Notes under the pieces: generated by a model | Database searches by the model: none | What the model was told of the DNA's origin: nothing | The model's input: the letters and a program-made list of their open reading frames with translations, nothing else | Position numbers and translations under genes: made by a program | Source: Polytrichum commune | Taxonomy: Eukaryota > Streptophyta > Polytrichopsida > Polytrichales > Polytrichaceae | Assembly: GCA_950295325.1 (NCBI GenBank) | Contig: OX485805.1 | Span: 50,616,758 to 50,680,757 of the forward strand | Reading direction: 5' to 3' | Length of the DNA: 64,000 nt | Shown here: positions 1 to 11,512 of the stretch, in pieces | How positions within the stretch are numbered: position 1 is the stretch's first letter | How the letters are laid out: each line of letters begins with the position of its first letter

Positions 1-466
1 GGAGAGTTTGGGGGCATAGTTGATCAAGATCCTAGTGTTTTCAAATCCAACATCTTTCGGTTCTTCGTCGCTAAACTTGGGGGTATATTCTAAATATTCC
101 TCTAAAACGATCGCTAATGTTCCCAAAGTCTTGATGAACTTGAACCGTTTATTTTTCTACCCATTCATTGCTTACGACATAGTTTGAAATGTATAGAATA
201 TACAATTATCATGTGTAGCATTGGTCACCAAAATACTAGATATTGCGTACAATTGTACACTATTACATTATATGCTGTACTTGACGAAATGTACACTCCG
301 ATTTCAACTTATTTCATTCATTTGAGTAAAGAGAAATTTATGAGAAGAAAGAGAGAGAAAATTGTCTACGACATACCTTCATTTCTAGGAAATGACGAAA
401 GATGAAGTTACCCATTTTTTTAGGAAGAATAAATTTTCTTCTCTCCGATGCCTTGTTGGGGCTTTA
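1..466. other. Intergenic, no gene seen
   Basis: AT-rich sequence with only short chance reading frames. I see no protein motif, RNA gene or clear repeat before the MITE that starts at 467. Confidence 0.5.
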
Positions 467-965
467 GGGCCATTTCACACACGAGCCAAGAGCTGTGACC
501 ACGAAATTGTGAGAGCCCAAATGAAAGTGTCCAAAGGCCGTCCCACAACACCTCCAAAATCATGCAGTGTGGTCATGGACTCTCAAGTGTAGTGTGAAGT
601 CACATGTGACCAGGCTCTCAACCAAATGCTATTTCAATGAATTTTTATTCACGTGGGTCCTCCCGCATGATAATATAGAATAAATCAACAATTGTGAGTG
701 TTTGGAGTGCCATGGTCTCCCGGTTTTGTGTTAGGCTTACCTCCAAGAGGTGATTTTTGAAAATAATCCAAGTGACCATGAAACATGATCCATTCGATGC
801 CATGTAGGAATCCATGTAGACTTTACATGCATCTTGCATTCACATACTCCATTGGTCCCTCAAGCGTAGTGTGAAACGAACTTGGACCGGCTCCACCTTT
901 TCCACCAATGAGAGTGCTTGAAGTGTAATGGTCACGGGTTCGCAGTCTCGTGTGTGTAGTGGCCC
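467..965 (+). mobile_element. MITE family A (PIF/Harbinger-like), copy 1
   Basis: A non-coding element of about 500 bp whose ends are inverted copies of GGGCCAYTTCACACACGAG. The left end follows TTA at 464-466; the right flank is ATG, so that side of the duplication has changed. Copies at 5995-6488 and 36780-37287 match along their whole length. They share the segments CTCCCGGTTTTGTG, CCTCCAAGAGGT and GATCCATTCGATGCCATGTA. The copies with intact flanks have TAA or TTA on both sides, the three-base target typical of PIF/Harbinger elements. There is no coding capacity, so movement must have relied on a transposase encoded elsewhere. Confidence 0.8.
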
Positions 966-3900
966 ATGTAGTGTCACATTAAAGGGTTATAGAGGTGTTG
1001 CAACTTTGTGCCACTAAACCGGTGCTAATAACCCCCACATTTAAAGAACCACTAAGTAGCCCACTCGGAGACCACCACATGAAGAAACACAAAACACATA
1101 CCCTTATGAACATCACAACCACATTAACATCACCAATACAAAAATCATTCAATCACCAAGTTTCCATGGTCACCTTGGTTACCCTGGTTACTATAGTGCC
1201 CACCCCGAGAGGGGTTAGTAGTCCTGCACCATTGTTATTATGGGCATAATACCAAGGGTGGGTTGAACGGGCATTCCAATCACGCTGATCCCACAAGGAC
1301 CAACGGTTCTTCTCTTCTCTTCTCTCTCTGTTGCAACCATGGAGGCTCGGACTAGGATTACCATGGGAATTTTGGGGGCATTGTTGTTAATGATATGGAA
1401 TTTACACATGGGTATAATACAAGTCGCATATAATTTTTGGACCCAAAGGTTATAAGAAAATTTGGAGCGAATAGGCACTTGTGAATTCATGTAGAGAGTG
1501 TCTATACAATATCCTTGGAAAACCCATCATTGTTGTAAATGTATTCTAATAACAAGCAACTAGTTGCAAAGATTGTGTTGTCCTAATATTATATTGCACA
1601 TTTGACCAATTCCTCTTGGTTGCCGAGCAATGACCAAACTTTGGCTCATATTAGAGACCACTTTACATCAACAATCACTTCCAACTGGACTCTATTGGAA
1701 GAGCAAGTTACTAACACTATACAAAGTGGGTGAGTCCAACTCCCTGGGGCAAATGAGACCACGGAAATAGCATCAGAACCCCAAAATCATTCTAGTATAG
1801 TCATCCTCCATCAAAACGTTCTAAAAAAAGATCTATAAAAGTATGATCATATTATGTATAGGAGACTAGTAGTTACAATAATCCGTGTATTGTGGGTTTG
1901 CAATCCTTGTTTCAAAGATTGCAAACCTTAGTTTATTAATCGTGGGAAAACTAACATTAGTGGCAACAACTACTATTTGGTCGAAGTACTAACCGATCGT
2001 TGCTCGGGGTTTAAGAAAACAACGTTGGAGGTTGACTTTCGCCTCCCATTAACACCCGGCGATCCTTGTTCACATTACAAAGTGTTCTTGTGACATTTAT
2101 TGCAAGCTTTTTGTCTTGCTCGCTTGACAACTTTTGGGTATGTTTCTAGCAAGGGTGCCACTAGCATGGATAGGGATTCTAGTGGGGCCATGTTAGGTTG
2201 TTGACAAACGAGGAACCAAAATGAATGTTCTAACGTGCTCCTCTTCGCCCGACCCTTCAAATACTCAAGTCACGACGATTCTTTAATACATAGATAGAGG
2301 GCAATCACATTACATATGTCACTCATCAATATATATATCTTACGACTATTTTAATGTCGACTAACTTAGTAAGACGCTTTAATTTGGAGATGTGTTGTAA
2401 CTCGCTTCGAAGGCGGCCATAGGGAGGGGTATCTCGTACACATTTCAAGTTGATTGAAATGATTGGCCCCACAAAGATCCACCAACCAACCAACCAACAC
2501 ATCAACACAATCAATACAAAAAATCTTGGCTCCATGGTAGATCTCCAAGGTTTAAGCATAATAACTTAGAAAGATGAGGGCCGTGATCGGAGCGAGGTTG
2601 AATTTAAGATGGAAATCTACTTCATCAATATAGTATTTAATGTGAAGGGCACATAACAACTAGGTTAGTTTATGCCTAACTTCTTTATGTGCACCTTGTC
2701 ATGGTGAACATGACATCATACATGCCCATGATCCCGCGATATTTAATGTGTTCATGATACCGAGTTTTTAACCCTAGTATGTTGCGACGTAGATTGTATA
2801 TGGTTTTCAATGCGTGGAGTAATACCGTAATTATGGGCAAGAGGAATAACATAGATCTCAACCATCCATGATCATTACTACGAATATTAAAATTGGCCGG
2901 AATGTTGATCGCAATTTGGCACATGGTCTCTTACACAAATGCCACGCGCTAGTGACTCACTAACTTACACCAATGAAGTGGAATAAAATATTACTTTTGG
3001 TTTAAAAGTTTCCGGTGGGCTCCTAGTTACAATTCCGGTCAATCTTGCCGTCCGGTCTATAAACACGGGTTTTCGAGAACAAAATGACAAGCAAACACTC
3101 CAAATCAAACGCTCACATGTGTGAATGATGAAATTCCATAATTCACATGATTTTCTTATTAAAATTAAATAATCTCGTAAAGAGACATCATACCGCAACT
3201 CCCACATTGGTTGGGTGGACGATATTATGGACCTTGGCCTCATTGAGAATTTTCAATTGCCCACTCGCTTATTTTGGAACATACGAGTCACCACCTACCT
3301 ATATATACATAAATATAAATATAAATATGTATATTTATATATACACATATGTACATATGTTTATGATGTATGTCATGAAAGTTTGGAAGCTTCTTTTGTT
3401 TCAACAACATATGCAAGGTCAAACACACTGTAAATTGCGAATGAAATGTGAGAGAGATTGGAATCTCTTATTGTGATTCTTCTAGGCTTTGGGATGGTGG
3501 AGCACAAAATGTGAGGGTGTCCAAAATTGATGGATGAATACATGTCATCAAATAGATTGATATTCTCTCTTGGATGAAAACGTGACCGTCCATGAGTAAT
3601 CAACACTCTACATATAAATAGGTAGATAGATAGATTATGCAGACGCACACATTCTCTTTATACAAAAGTCCTCCGCCGTTGGGTGGCATTAACTTAGCTT
3701 ATGGGTAAAGAGGCTCTTCGTTTGGGATTGTTTCTTTAAGGACATAACATTCTTTTATAAGGCAATGTTGTTTAGTTTCCACCATGAGTAAGTGAATGTA
3801 AGGACACTCAAGTTCAGTACATGTAGCAAGGAGTTTTGGTTTCTTAAAGCCTACATTGAGCATCCTCTGCCCTTGATTAAAGGCGCGCATAATAAACATG

Positions 3901-5435
3901 TATTGTTGAGAAATAGTATGAAGTTGTTCTTTATCCATTTACTAACTAGCTAGTCTCTATACACCCAGTTAGGTCACTCATTGCATTTTAAAAACTATGT
4001 GTGGTCTAATTAGGGAGGATTATATTCATTTGACATAAATATAATAAAATACTTCCACATAATTTAGAGATTTAAAAATTGTATAATCCAATTACAAGTA
4101 ACTTAGATAGGCTTTAAATGTGAAACTATAAAATACTAATACCAATACTAATAATAACGCAGGGGTTCAAGATAAAGACCTTGGGATTCTTGTCAAGTAA
4201 GGATAGATATCCACGCATGCTCCATGATATTTGGGTGAAAATGGCAACATAATATGCCCAAGATGGATGAAATTTCCAACGTTTGTTACTAATTGTCTTC
4301 CTTAACCTACACTCCCATACTCCCACATTTATCTAGGCTAGGATTGACTACTAAATGTGCAGCAAAAACGAAAAGAGGAAGTTCCACAAACTATGGATTA
4401 AGTGGAAATGTTGTTAGCATTCAAAATGGAGTAGACAAGGATTCATGGATGGGTAGGTAGGGTGCATGCCTTGTGGAGGCACAATGGTAAACAATTTGAC
4501 ATTCTAAAACAACTTGTTGAAAACGTGGCCTTAACAAAGGAATCAAGGAGGTCAAATCCTAACAATCCCCACATGGGAGTGATGTTGCAATATTGTTGAA
4601 AATGTCTTGGCTCATACAAGTTTAAGTATGATCACACATATAGCAAATAGATTGATGTAGATTGTGTTATATCCACTGTAAGTATGAGTTATAATTTTGT
4701 GAATGATGTATACACTCTAGATAGGAATGATGTAGAGTAATTGTTCAAGTTTGTCATCAAATGTAATACATAGGCTGACAACGCACTGTGGCCTAGGGCT
4801 AGATTGCCATAGAGTGGGTGCCGTGTTTATGAACACATGTTCACTCTTGTTGTGTTTCTGCCCTAAGCCTCCTTTTGTGATGCTTTATGGAAATGTAATA
4901 ATTAACCCTAAATTTGTAGGCTTGTAAGTAGTTTTGGAACTGTGCTTAATTTTCTTGTTGCATTTTCCAATTATGTTACACTCTTGAATGATTTGCTCCT
5001 GGTTGTTGTAGTTGCATGTTTTGTCATCTTGAAGTGTTGCACTGGTATGATTTTGCAATGCTATCTATGAATTGTGCCTTTTTGTGGCTATGTTTTGTTG
5101 CGCCCCAATATGTATACTCTTGATGGATACATGCATAATGCCATTGCATGATTCAACTTTGTACCCCATTTTCTAGTGGAATGCCAGTTACTCCAACCCC
5201 TCCCCCCTTTCCCCCAAATAGCCCTATTTGTGCAATCAAATTTTATTGTATATATATGGGAGGCCTATACATATAGATTTGAACTTGTGTATATAGATAG
5301 AGAGATAGATAGATAGATGGTTGTTCTTCTTGCAAATATTTTGTATCAAGGAATATTAATTTGAGATGACACATACACATTATTTTGAGATCTTAGTGAA
5401 GTGTGCACCCCATTATTTGAGGGCCTCCCAAGGAA
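966..5435. other. Gene-empty AT-rich region
   Basis: No gene is supported here. Small low-complexity tracts occur: a CCAA repeat near 2482-2497, an AT-rich palindromic stretch with TATA and AAATATAAATAT motifs at 3295-3360, and a GATA-type run near 5295-5320. All reading frames are short and none resembles a known family. Confidence 0.45.
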
Positions 5436-5975
5436 CCCCAGGGGGTGGACTCTTCATACCACCTGTGAACTAATGTGAGTGTAAGAAGGGGTATTATCTG
5501 AGGCATTAGCATAGATATTAAACATAAGGGAGAGGTTTTATTTTTCTCTAGTGTGTACATTTAAAAAGGCTATTAAGAACTTTGAAGTAATGGTAGATGT
5601 ACAAAAGGGGATCTTAAGATTTAGAGAAAAAATTGGCAATAGATGCTCTTGTCATTATTTGTTTGATGTAATCGTATAGCTACATGCTATGAATGTAACA
5701 AATTCATTGACCTTCTCATGGGAAAATGAAAGTGAAAGTGAATCTTGTATGGAATAAAAGCCTATTAAATCCATGAGGTATATTTTGTATACGTAGTGGA
5801 GGCATTTATCATATTCAATTGAAAAACTTAGTATAAAAAACATGAGTCCATTTTCTAGCATATTGTTAGTATGTATACATTTTCTTTCTCTCTACAAAAT
5901 TTTCATATAAGGGGTTTAATTTCATAGTAACCCACACAAGTCATTTAGGTTTCCAATGAAGAGTCCACCCCCTGG
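5436..5975 (+). mobile_element. hAT-like non-autonomous element, copy 1
   Basis: The ends are perfect inverted repeats: CCAGGGGGTGGACTCTTCAT on the left and its reverse complement on the right. An 8-bp direct repeat, CCAAGGAA, flanks the element at 5428-5435 and 5976-5983. Eight-base duplications are the mark of hAT transposons. The 540-bp interior has no transposase. The same family occurs at 59316-60000, and in reverse at 38855-41358 (two nested copies) and 52623-54786. A truncated copy lies at about 17436-17915. Confidence 0.82.
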
Positions 5976-5994
5976 CCAAGGAATGCAAAGCTAA

Positions 5995-6488
5995 GGGCCA
6001 CTTCACACACAAGCCAAGTGCCGTGACCATGAAATTGTGAGAGCCCAAAAGAAAGTGTCCAAAGGCTGTCTCCATACACCTCCAAAATCATGTAGTGTGG
6101 TCACGGATCTTCAAGTGTAGTGTGAAGCCATATGTGAGGGGCCTCAACAAAACATTTCAATGAATTTCTATTCACACGGGTCCTCATGCATGATAAAATA
6201 GAATAAATCAACGGTGGTGAGCGTTCGGAATGCCATGATCTCCCGGTTTTGTGTGAGACCTACCTCCAAGAGGTGGTTATTGAAAATAGTCCAAGTGACC
6301 ATGAAACATGATCCATTCGATGCCATGTAGGAATCCATGTAGACTTTACATCCATCTTGCATTCACATACTCCGTTGGTCCCTCAAGCATAGTGTGAAGC
6401 GAACTTGGACCAGCTCCGCCTTTTCCACCAATGAGAGTGCTTGAAGTGTAATGGTCACGGGCTCTCAGTCTCGTGTGTGAAGTGGCCC
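5995..6488 (+). mobile_element. MITE family A, copy 2
   Basis: A full-length copy with TAA on both sides (5992-5994 and 6489-6491). The terminal inverted repeat is GGGCCACTTCACACAC. It lies 20 bp from the end of the hAT-like element just upstream, so two non-autonomous families sit almost back to back. Its sequence matches copy 1 at 467-965 closely through the interior. Confidence 0.87.
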
Positions 6489-6943
6489 TAAGAAGGAAGG
6501 AAGAGAAGGGGATAAAATCATAAGAAAAGATGAGGAGGGGAAAGAAAGGATTGTGTGAGGGAGGCCCAAGAAGGAAAATAGGTTTTACTTGTGTATGTTA
6601 GACCTGATGTGGTCACCTTCCCAATGATATGGCACATATATTAAAATTAAGTTCTTTCTCTAGCTATTTTGAAATTGAGTCCACATAACATAATTAAGTA
6701 GTGTGCATTTGTTCATGTGTCCCCAAGAATATAACCATAGGATGCCGCAACTAGGGCACATTCAAGCTGAATTTGCACTTACAACGGCATCCATGGTCAT
6801 ATTCTCAGGGCCCACATGAATGAAAGCACATTGCCTAACAATGTTATGCATGATTGGAAGTAGAGGTGACTAATAAACAATGGAGGATATCCAAAGTATG
6901 TCAAAATTTGAAGGTTTCTGTGATTTGTACCAATATTGGACTA

Positions 6944-7968
6944 CACTAAATATTGTATATAGTGTCATATGGTATTTATGTCACAATAGTAGTTTTCTAA
7001 TGACACTTCTTATGAATAAGTGAACAAATATTGTCATGGATGATGGATGAGTTTATCCATTGGCCAAAACCCTACCTTCTCTTGTTGGCTACTCTTCTTT
7101 AGGTTGTGCATAATGCATGAAATCCATGCCAATTATTGAAAGAAAGTTTGGTATAACTTGCATCCTAACAAATATGTGATGAACTATTTTCATGAATGAT
7201 TGAAAATTGGATGAAAAATCACTTAGTAAGTGACAATGTTTGCAACACTATAAATCTATAATCCCCCCCCAAAATTTACAAGGAATAACAAATAATGTTA
7301 GGTTAACATTTAGTGTTGGTGACACTGCTATGGGGCTTACAATTAGGAGTTGTTTACACCATGGACCATGAAGTGGTCCCAAGGCCCTGTAAAATTTGTG
7401 ATTGGTTGTTGAACTTGTCCCGGGACCACTTCGGTTTACACCAAGGAAAACATGTCAAAGTATCATGGAGTTCAAGGTCCTCAAAAGACATATTTTAAGG
7501 CCTACATCATCCACTGACATGGTCCAACAAGTTTTGTGGTGGGAGAGGCAAAAGAGGTGCTTTAGTAGAAAAAGGCAAAGGCCTATGGTAGAAAAACATT
7601 GTATTAATAAAAATTTTATGAATGTATTTTTTAAGAGGAAGAGAAGATGAAGACAAGCGAATGACCAAACTTGGTTTTTTCTTTTCAAAACTACCTTTTT
7701 GGGGCATGTATTGAAAAATCAACACATTCTCTTTTTGGTGCATGGTCATTCCTCTTGGTCAACATTGGGTTTACACCTAGTGAGGGGCCCAAAGGTTTTG
7801 TAAATTGATTTCTTAAGAAATCAAATCATGGAAGTTGGACCATGAAGTCGGACCATGGGAAAAGGCCATTGTCCATGGTTTGACTTCATGGTCCATGGTA
7901 TAAACCAACCCTTAGTATTGAGCAACCCAATTAAAATTGGTGGCACTAAATAAAATATCAATGTAGTG
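6944..7968 (+). mobile_element. CACTA-like non-autonomous element, copy A (interrupted)
   Basis: It begins CACTAAATATTG and ends ATCAATGTAGTG, giving CACTA/TAGTG termini like En/Spm elements. The two pieces, 6944-7345 and 7912-7968, together match copy B at 8694-9068. They share ATATTGTCATGGATGATGGA, the phrase AAAACCCTACCTT and TTGCAACACTATAAATCTAT. The family B MITE at 7346-7911 splits the copy. No clean 3-bp target duplication is visible, so the superfamily call is tentative. Confidence 0.55.
7346..7911 (+). mobile_element. MITE family B (PIF/Harbinger-like), copy 1, nested
   Basis: This 566-bp element has inverted ends of the form GGRGTTGKTTAYACCATGG, with CATGGACCATGAAGT just inside each end. 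TTA lies on both sides (7343-7345 and 7912-7914). The undisturbed relative at 9011-9030 reads ACAATTAGTATTGAGCAAG with a single TTA, so the insertion point and three-base duplication can be read directly. There is no transposase. The left three quarters recur at 37838-38321. Confidence 0.87.
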
Positions 7969-8693
7969 TATACTAGGTGAGTGCATTGTATCAACACTCA
8001 ATATCAACAATGATATATTAAAAAAAACATAATCCGGTTGACTTCAAAAATTGGGATACCACAAGATGAGACCATCTTTATATACATATATATATATATA
8101 TAAATGTCATTATTTGGGTCCACCATCATCATCATCATACAATATACCATAATGAAATAGGATACATTTTATCTAGACATGAAGAGTCTTGGATGGTATA
8201 TGGACCCGAATGGTATCAAAACAAAATCATCCTTAAATACATGTACCCTACTACTACCGGTATCAAAAACATACGAATTCGTCTTCATTCATAGTACATA
8301 CCCAAGCCTTGTGTGTTTATATGTACATATGAAAGAGGTGCTCTCAAGCTCGGTGTCCTTAAAAGATACGGGTTTATTTTTTACGGTGTTGAAGCTCCTT
8401 TCTTGTGTACGGGTAAAAGGAGAAAGTGAAAGGGAATGAAGGCAAAAGGATTCGAATGACAAGCCGGATGCCATAGCCAAATAAAGAGAAAAGAAGTACA
8501 CATGCGAAGAGTGGAGCTTCAATTCCCCTTGTCCCCTCCGCATCCCACATTAAATATTAGTGTACGGGCTTCCTTTTCAAGCGATTTATTGGTCAACAAA
8601 AGCTCAAGCATATTAGAGTTATCCGTAATGTCACTCAAAGCGGAACAAAACCGTGGATTTCATCCTTCTTTGAGAAAAAATTCTATTGATAGC

Positions 8694-9068
8694 CACTCTA
8701 AGTATGATATTTAGTGTCATATGGTATTTTATGTCACTAGGGTAACTTTTCAGATGATGCTTCTTATGAATAAGTGGACAAATATTGTCATGGATGATGG
8801 ATGAGTTTCATTCATTGGCTAAAACCCTACCTTGTCTTGTCAACAACTTGTGATGAAATATTGTCATGGATGATTGAAATTTGTATGAATAATCACTTGG
8901 TAAGTGACAGTAATTGCAACACTATAAATCTATACTCCCTAAAATGTTTTATGAGGAATGACAAATAATGTTGGGTTAACATGTAGTGTTGGTGACAGTA
9001 CACCACGGTTGACAATTAGTATTGAGCAAGACAACTAGAATTGGTGACAACAAATATCATATTTAGTG
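8694..9068 (+). mobile_element. CACTA-like non-autonomous element, copy B
   Basis: This uninterrupted relative of the element at 6944-7968 starts CACTCTAAGTATG and ends CATATTTAGTG. Its value is that it shows the state of the family before the family B MITE landed in copy A. No protein is encoded. Confidence 0.5.
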
Positions 9069-9264
9069 TAGTTAGTTCATCGTACATTGGAGCCTGTTTT
9101 GAAAGTTCGATGAGATTTTGGGACCTCTTCTTTTCATCTCTCAAGTTCTGTGAAACTTTTAGGATTTCAAATAGGGTATGCACTTGGGACAAGCCATCTT
9201 AAATCCCAAATTGACCTATGCAAATTCCAGCAGAGCATCCACCCTTATCCACTACCTCCCATGT

Positions 9265-9409
9265 AGGACTCCATGTAGACTTTTCATCTATGAACTTTTC
9301 TTTGGGCCTTTAGGCTTTCACCTCCTAGTGTGAAGTGAACCTGGACAGTCTCTGCACTCTTGACCAATGAGATGGTCATGGGCCTTCAGTCTTGTGTGTG
9401 AAATGGCCC
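9265..9409 (+). mobile_element. MITE family A fragment (right end only)
   Basis: The last 140 bp or so match family A: CCATGTAGACTTTTCATC, then TGACCAATGAGATGGTCATGG, ending GTGTGTGAAATGGCCC with TTA at 9410-9412. I could not find a matching left end, so the copy is truncated or strongly diverged upstream. Confidence 0.55.
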
Positions 9410-9412
9410 TTA

Positions 9413-11251
9413 GTTTAGTCCGCCCATCCTAATAGGACAAGCTAGAAAGCTAACTTTTAATAGCGTGACACCACTCTTTGCGTATGATAATTTATGCATG
9501 AAGAAAACTTGGGTAACTTTGTGTTAATTTTCATAAACTCAAGGTTGGAGACGTAACCCATCGTTTCATTTGCATGACTTTATGAATAACTCTATTGGAT
9601 CCATCTTCATCTACATAACCCACATATCGGGCCTATTCCGGACCTAGAATAAAATAAACCCTCAATTAAAGGCTATTCTAGTCATGGTATTTAGTGTGGG
9701 TTTGTAAAAATAAGTTTCATGCCCATGGTTGTTCTAAATATCATACTATATATAATATTATAACCTTAAATTATGATATTATGATATATGTGTTACTACT
9801 ATTACTACTATTAATACTTAGAATGATCATTTAGCAACATCTGAATCAAAATTGCATTTACAATTCTATAGATAGACACAACAACAAAAATGTAGTTTCA
9901 TCTAAAATCTAGAGGAAATCATTGTATAGGGAGTCAAGTTATTATGTTGGATGGATGAGAGGTACATTTGTATATCAAAACTTCCTCTCTCCATTTTGGA
10001 GTAGATTATACTCCAGCTTAACTTGCACCAAGTAATCCAAGATAATCATCAATGATGGACTAGTATATAGGTGAATGCACGGGCTCAGGTATCATGGTGT
10101 CCATGTAAATTCCTCCATTGTAAAGGCGAAAAGATACCGAAGAGTTTATAAAGAACATTTTTTAAAAATATTATTTGACTCCAGAACTAGCATAAAAAAA
10201 AAACCAAAGTAGTCCAGTGGAGTCCGGTTGTAACAAATTGGCCTCCACCTTGTAGGACGGTTGCTTTTATGAGAGCCCCTTCATCCACAATGGATGAGAT
10301 TACATTGACACCAAGAATCCCAAGCCGTATGTCTGGAATCAATATGCAATGGTATCAATCAACCCTACTAGACTCGTGGCAAAACTATAACACCACTCAA
10401 ATATGGACTTGGTGAGTATCACTAGATGAAAGGATCTTTGTATAGCCAAGTCATCATTTGGGACAATATCAATGTTGTACTCATATCACTTATCCCTTAA
10501 CTTCCTAGAGCGTATTTTGGTTTTGTTAGATCACCTAAAAACTAAGCTTTCTAAGTTCAAATTTATTTGTTGCTAGTGATTTTAAGATCACATCAATACA
10601 ATAGAAATATTTAATAGTTTCATGATTTTTCTATAATCATTTTATAATCATTAAATTCCAAGGCAATGTGAAAAACATATGCAATAAAAATTATATTCCA
10701 AACTTTCAAGAGCATATTAAAAATAAATATACACTTTGAGGTAAGAAAAAGAGTCTATAGAGTATTGAAAAGTTCTAAATCATAATAATATTAGATTATT
10801 ATATATAAAACCGTCAAAAAAAAATGGAAATGCTAGTTCATTCTTGACTTAGTTTTAAAATTTGTTGTGAACGACCATCTTTTCATATTGGAATGGGATC
10901 ATTGTCATCGACACGATGATACTTATTGTGACCTTCCTACCACCTCTTTTTGGATAAATTTGCCTTCAAAAGTCATTCATAAGCCCAAATATGGCCTCTT
11001 AGGAAGTTAAAGGTAAAGAGGCCAATGGGATGATGGTCCCAGTACAAGCCGTGGTCTTGAAGTTGTTAGGGTAGAATTATTATTACTTGTGTAATTTCAC
11101 AAGTGGGTCTGAATATAATATTATTGGATGCACTTGACACCAACCCATGTATATGCAATGTTGTGGTATTGCCTCTACATGTCCTAGTGGATGGCAAATC
11201 GGCTTAGAAACTCACAACATATAGAATAGTGAAAGCATTATTGATAGTCAT
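9413..11251. other. Gene-empty region
   Basis: AT-rich sequence without a convincing reading frame or repeat structure. Nothing recognisable was seen. Confidence 0.4.
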
Positions 11252-11512
11252 AAAATCACTATATTCGTTAATTTGGGACTTTTTTGGCATTTTGAGACAG
11301 TTACAAATATAAGAGCATGGATAAAATCACACAGATTTTGAAGAATGTTGTAAGATGCAAATACTTTGAAGCGAGTGTTCATATCAAGAACCCAATTAAG
11401 AACTCATATCAAGGTGGTTAAGGTAGGACGACCCAAACATTAGACCATGTTATTGTGGTCCATATATCAATTTGAGACAAGAGAAAGTCTCAAATTAATG
11501 AATATAGTGATT
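11252..11512. repeat. Small inverted-repeat element, about 260 bp
   Basis: AATCACTATATTCGTTAATT at the left is matched at the right by its inverted copy AATTAATGAATATAGTGATT. The arms, about 27 bp each, enclose about 205 bp of non-coding sequence. This is the shape of a MITE, but I could not define a target duplication. Confidence 0.5.

Noticed and set aside
644..839. A 64-codon minus-strand frame that recurs almost unchanged at 6168-6362
   Set aside because: Its conservation comes from two copies of MITE family A, not from a gene.
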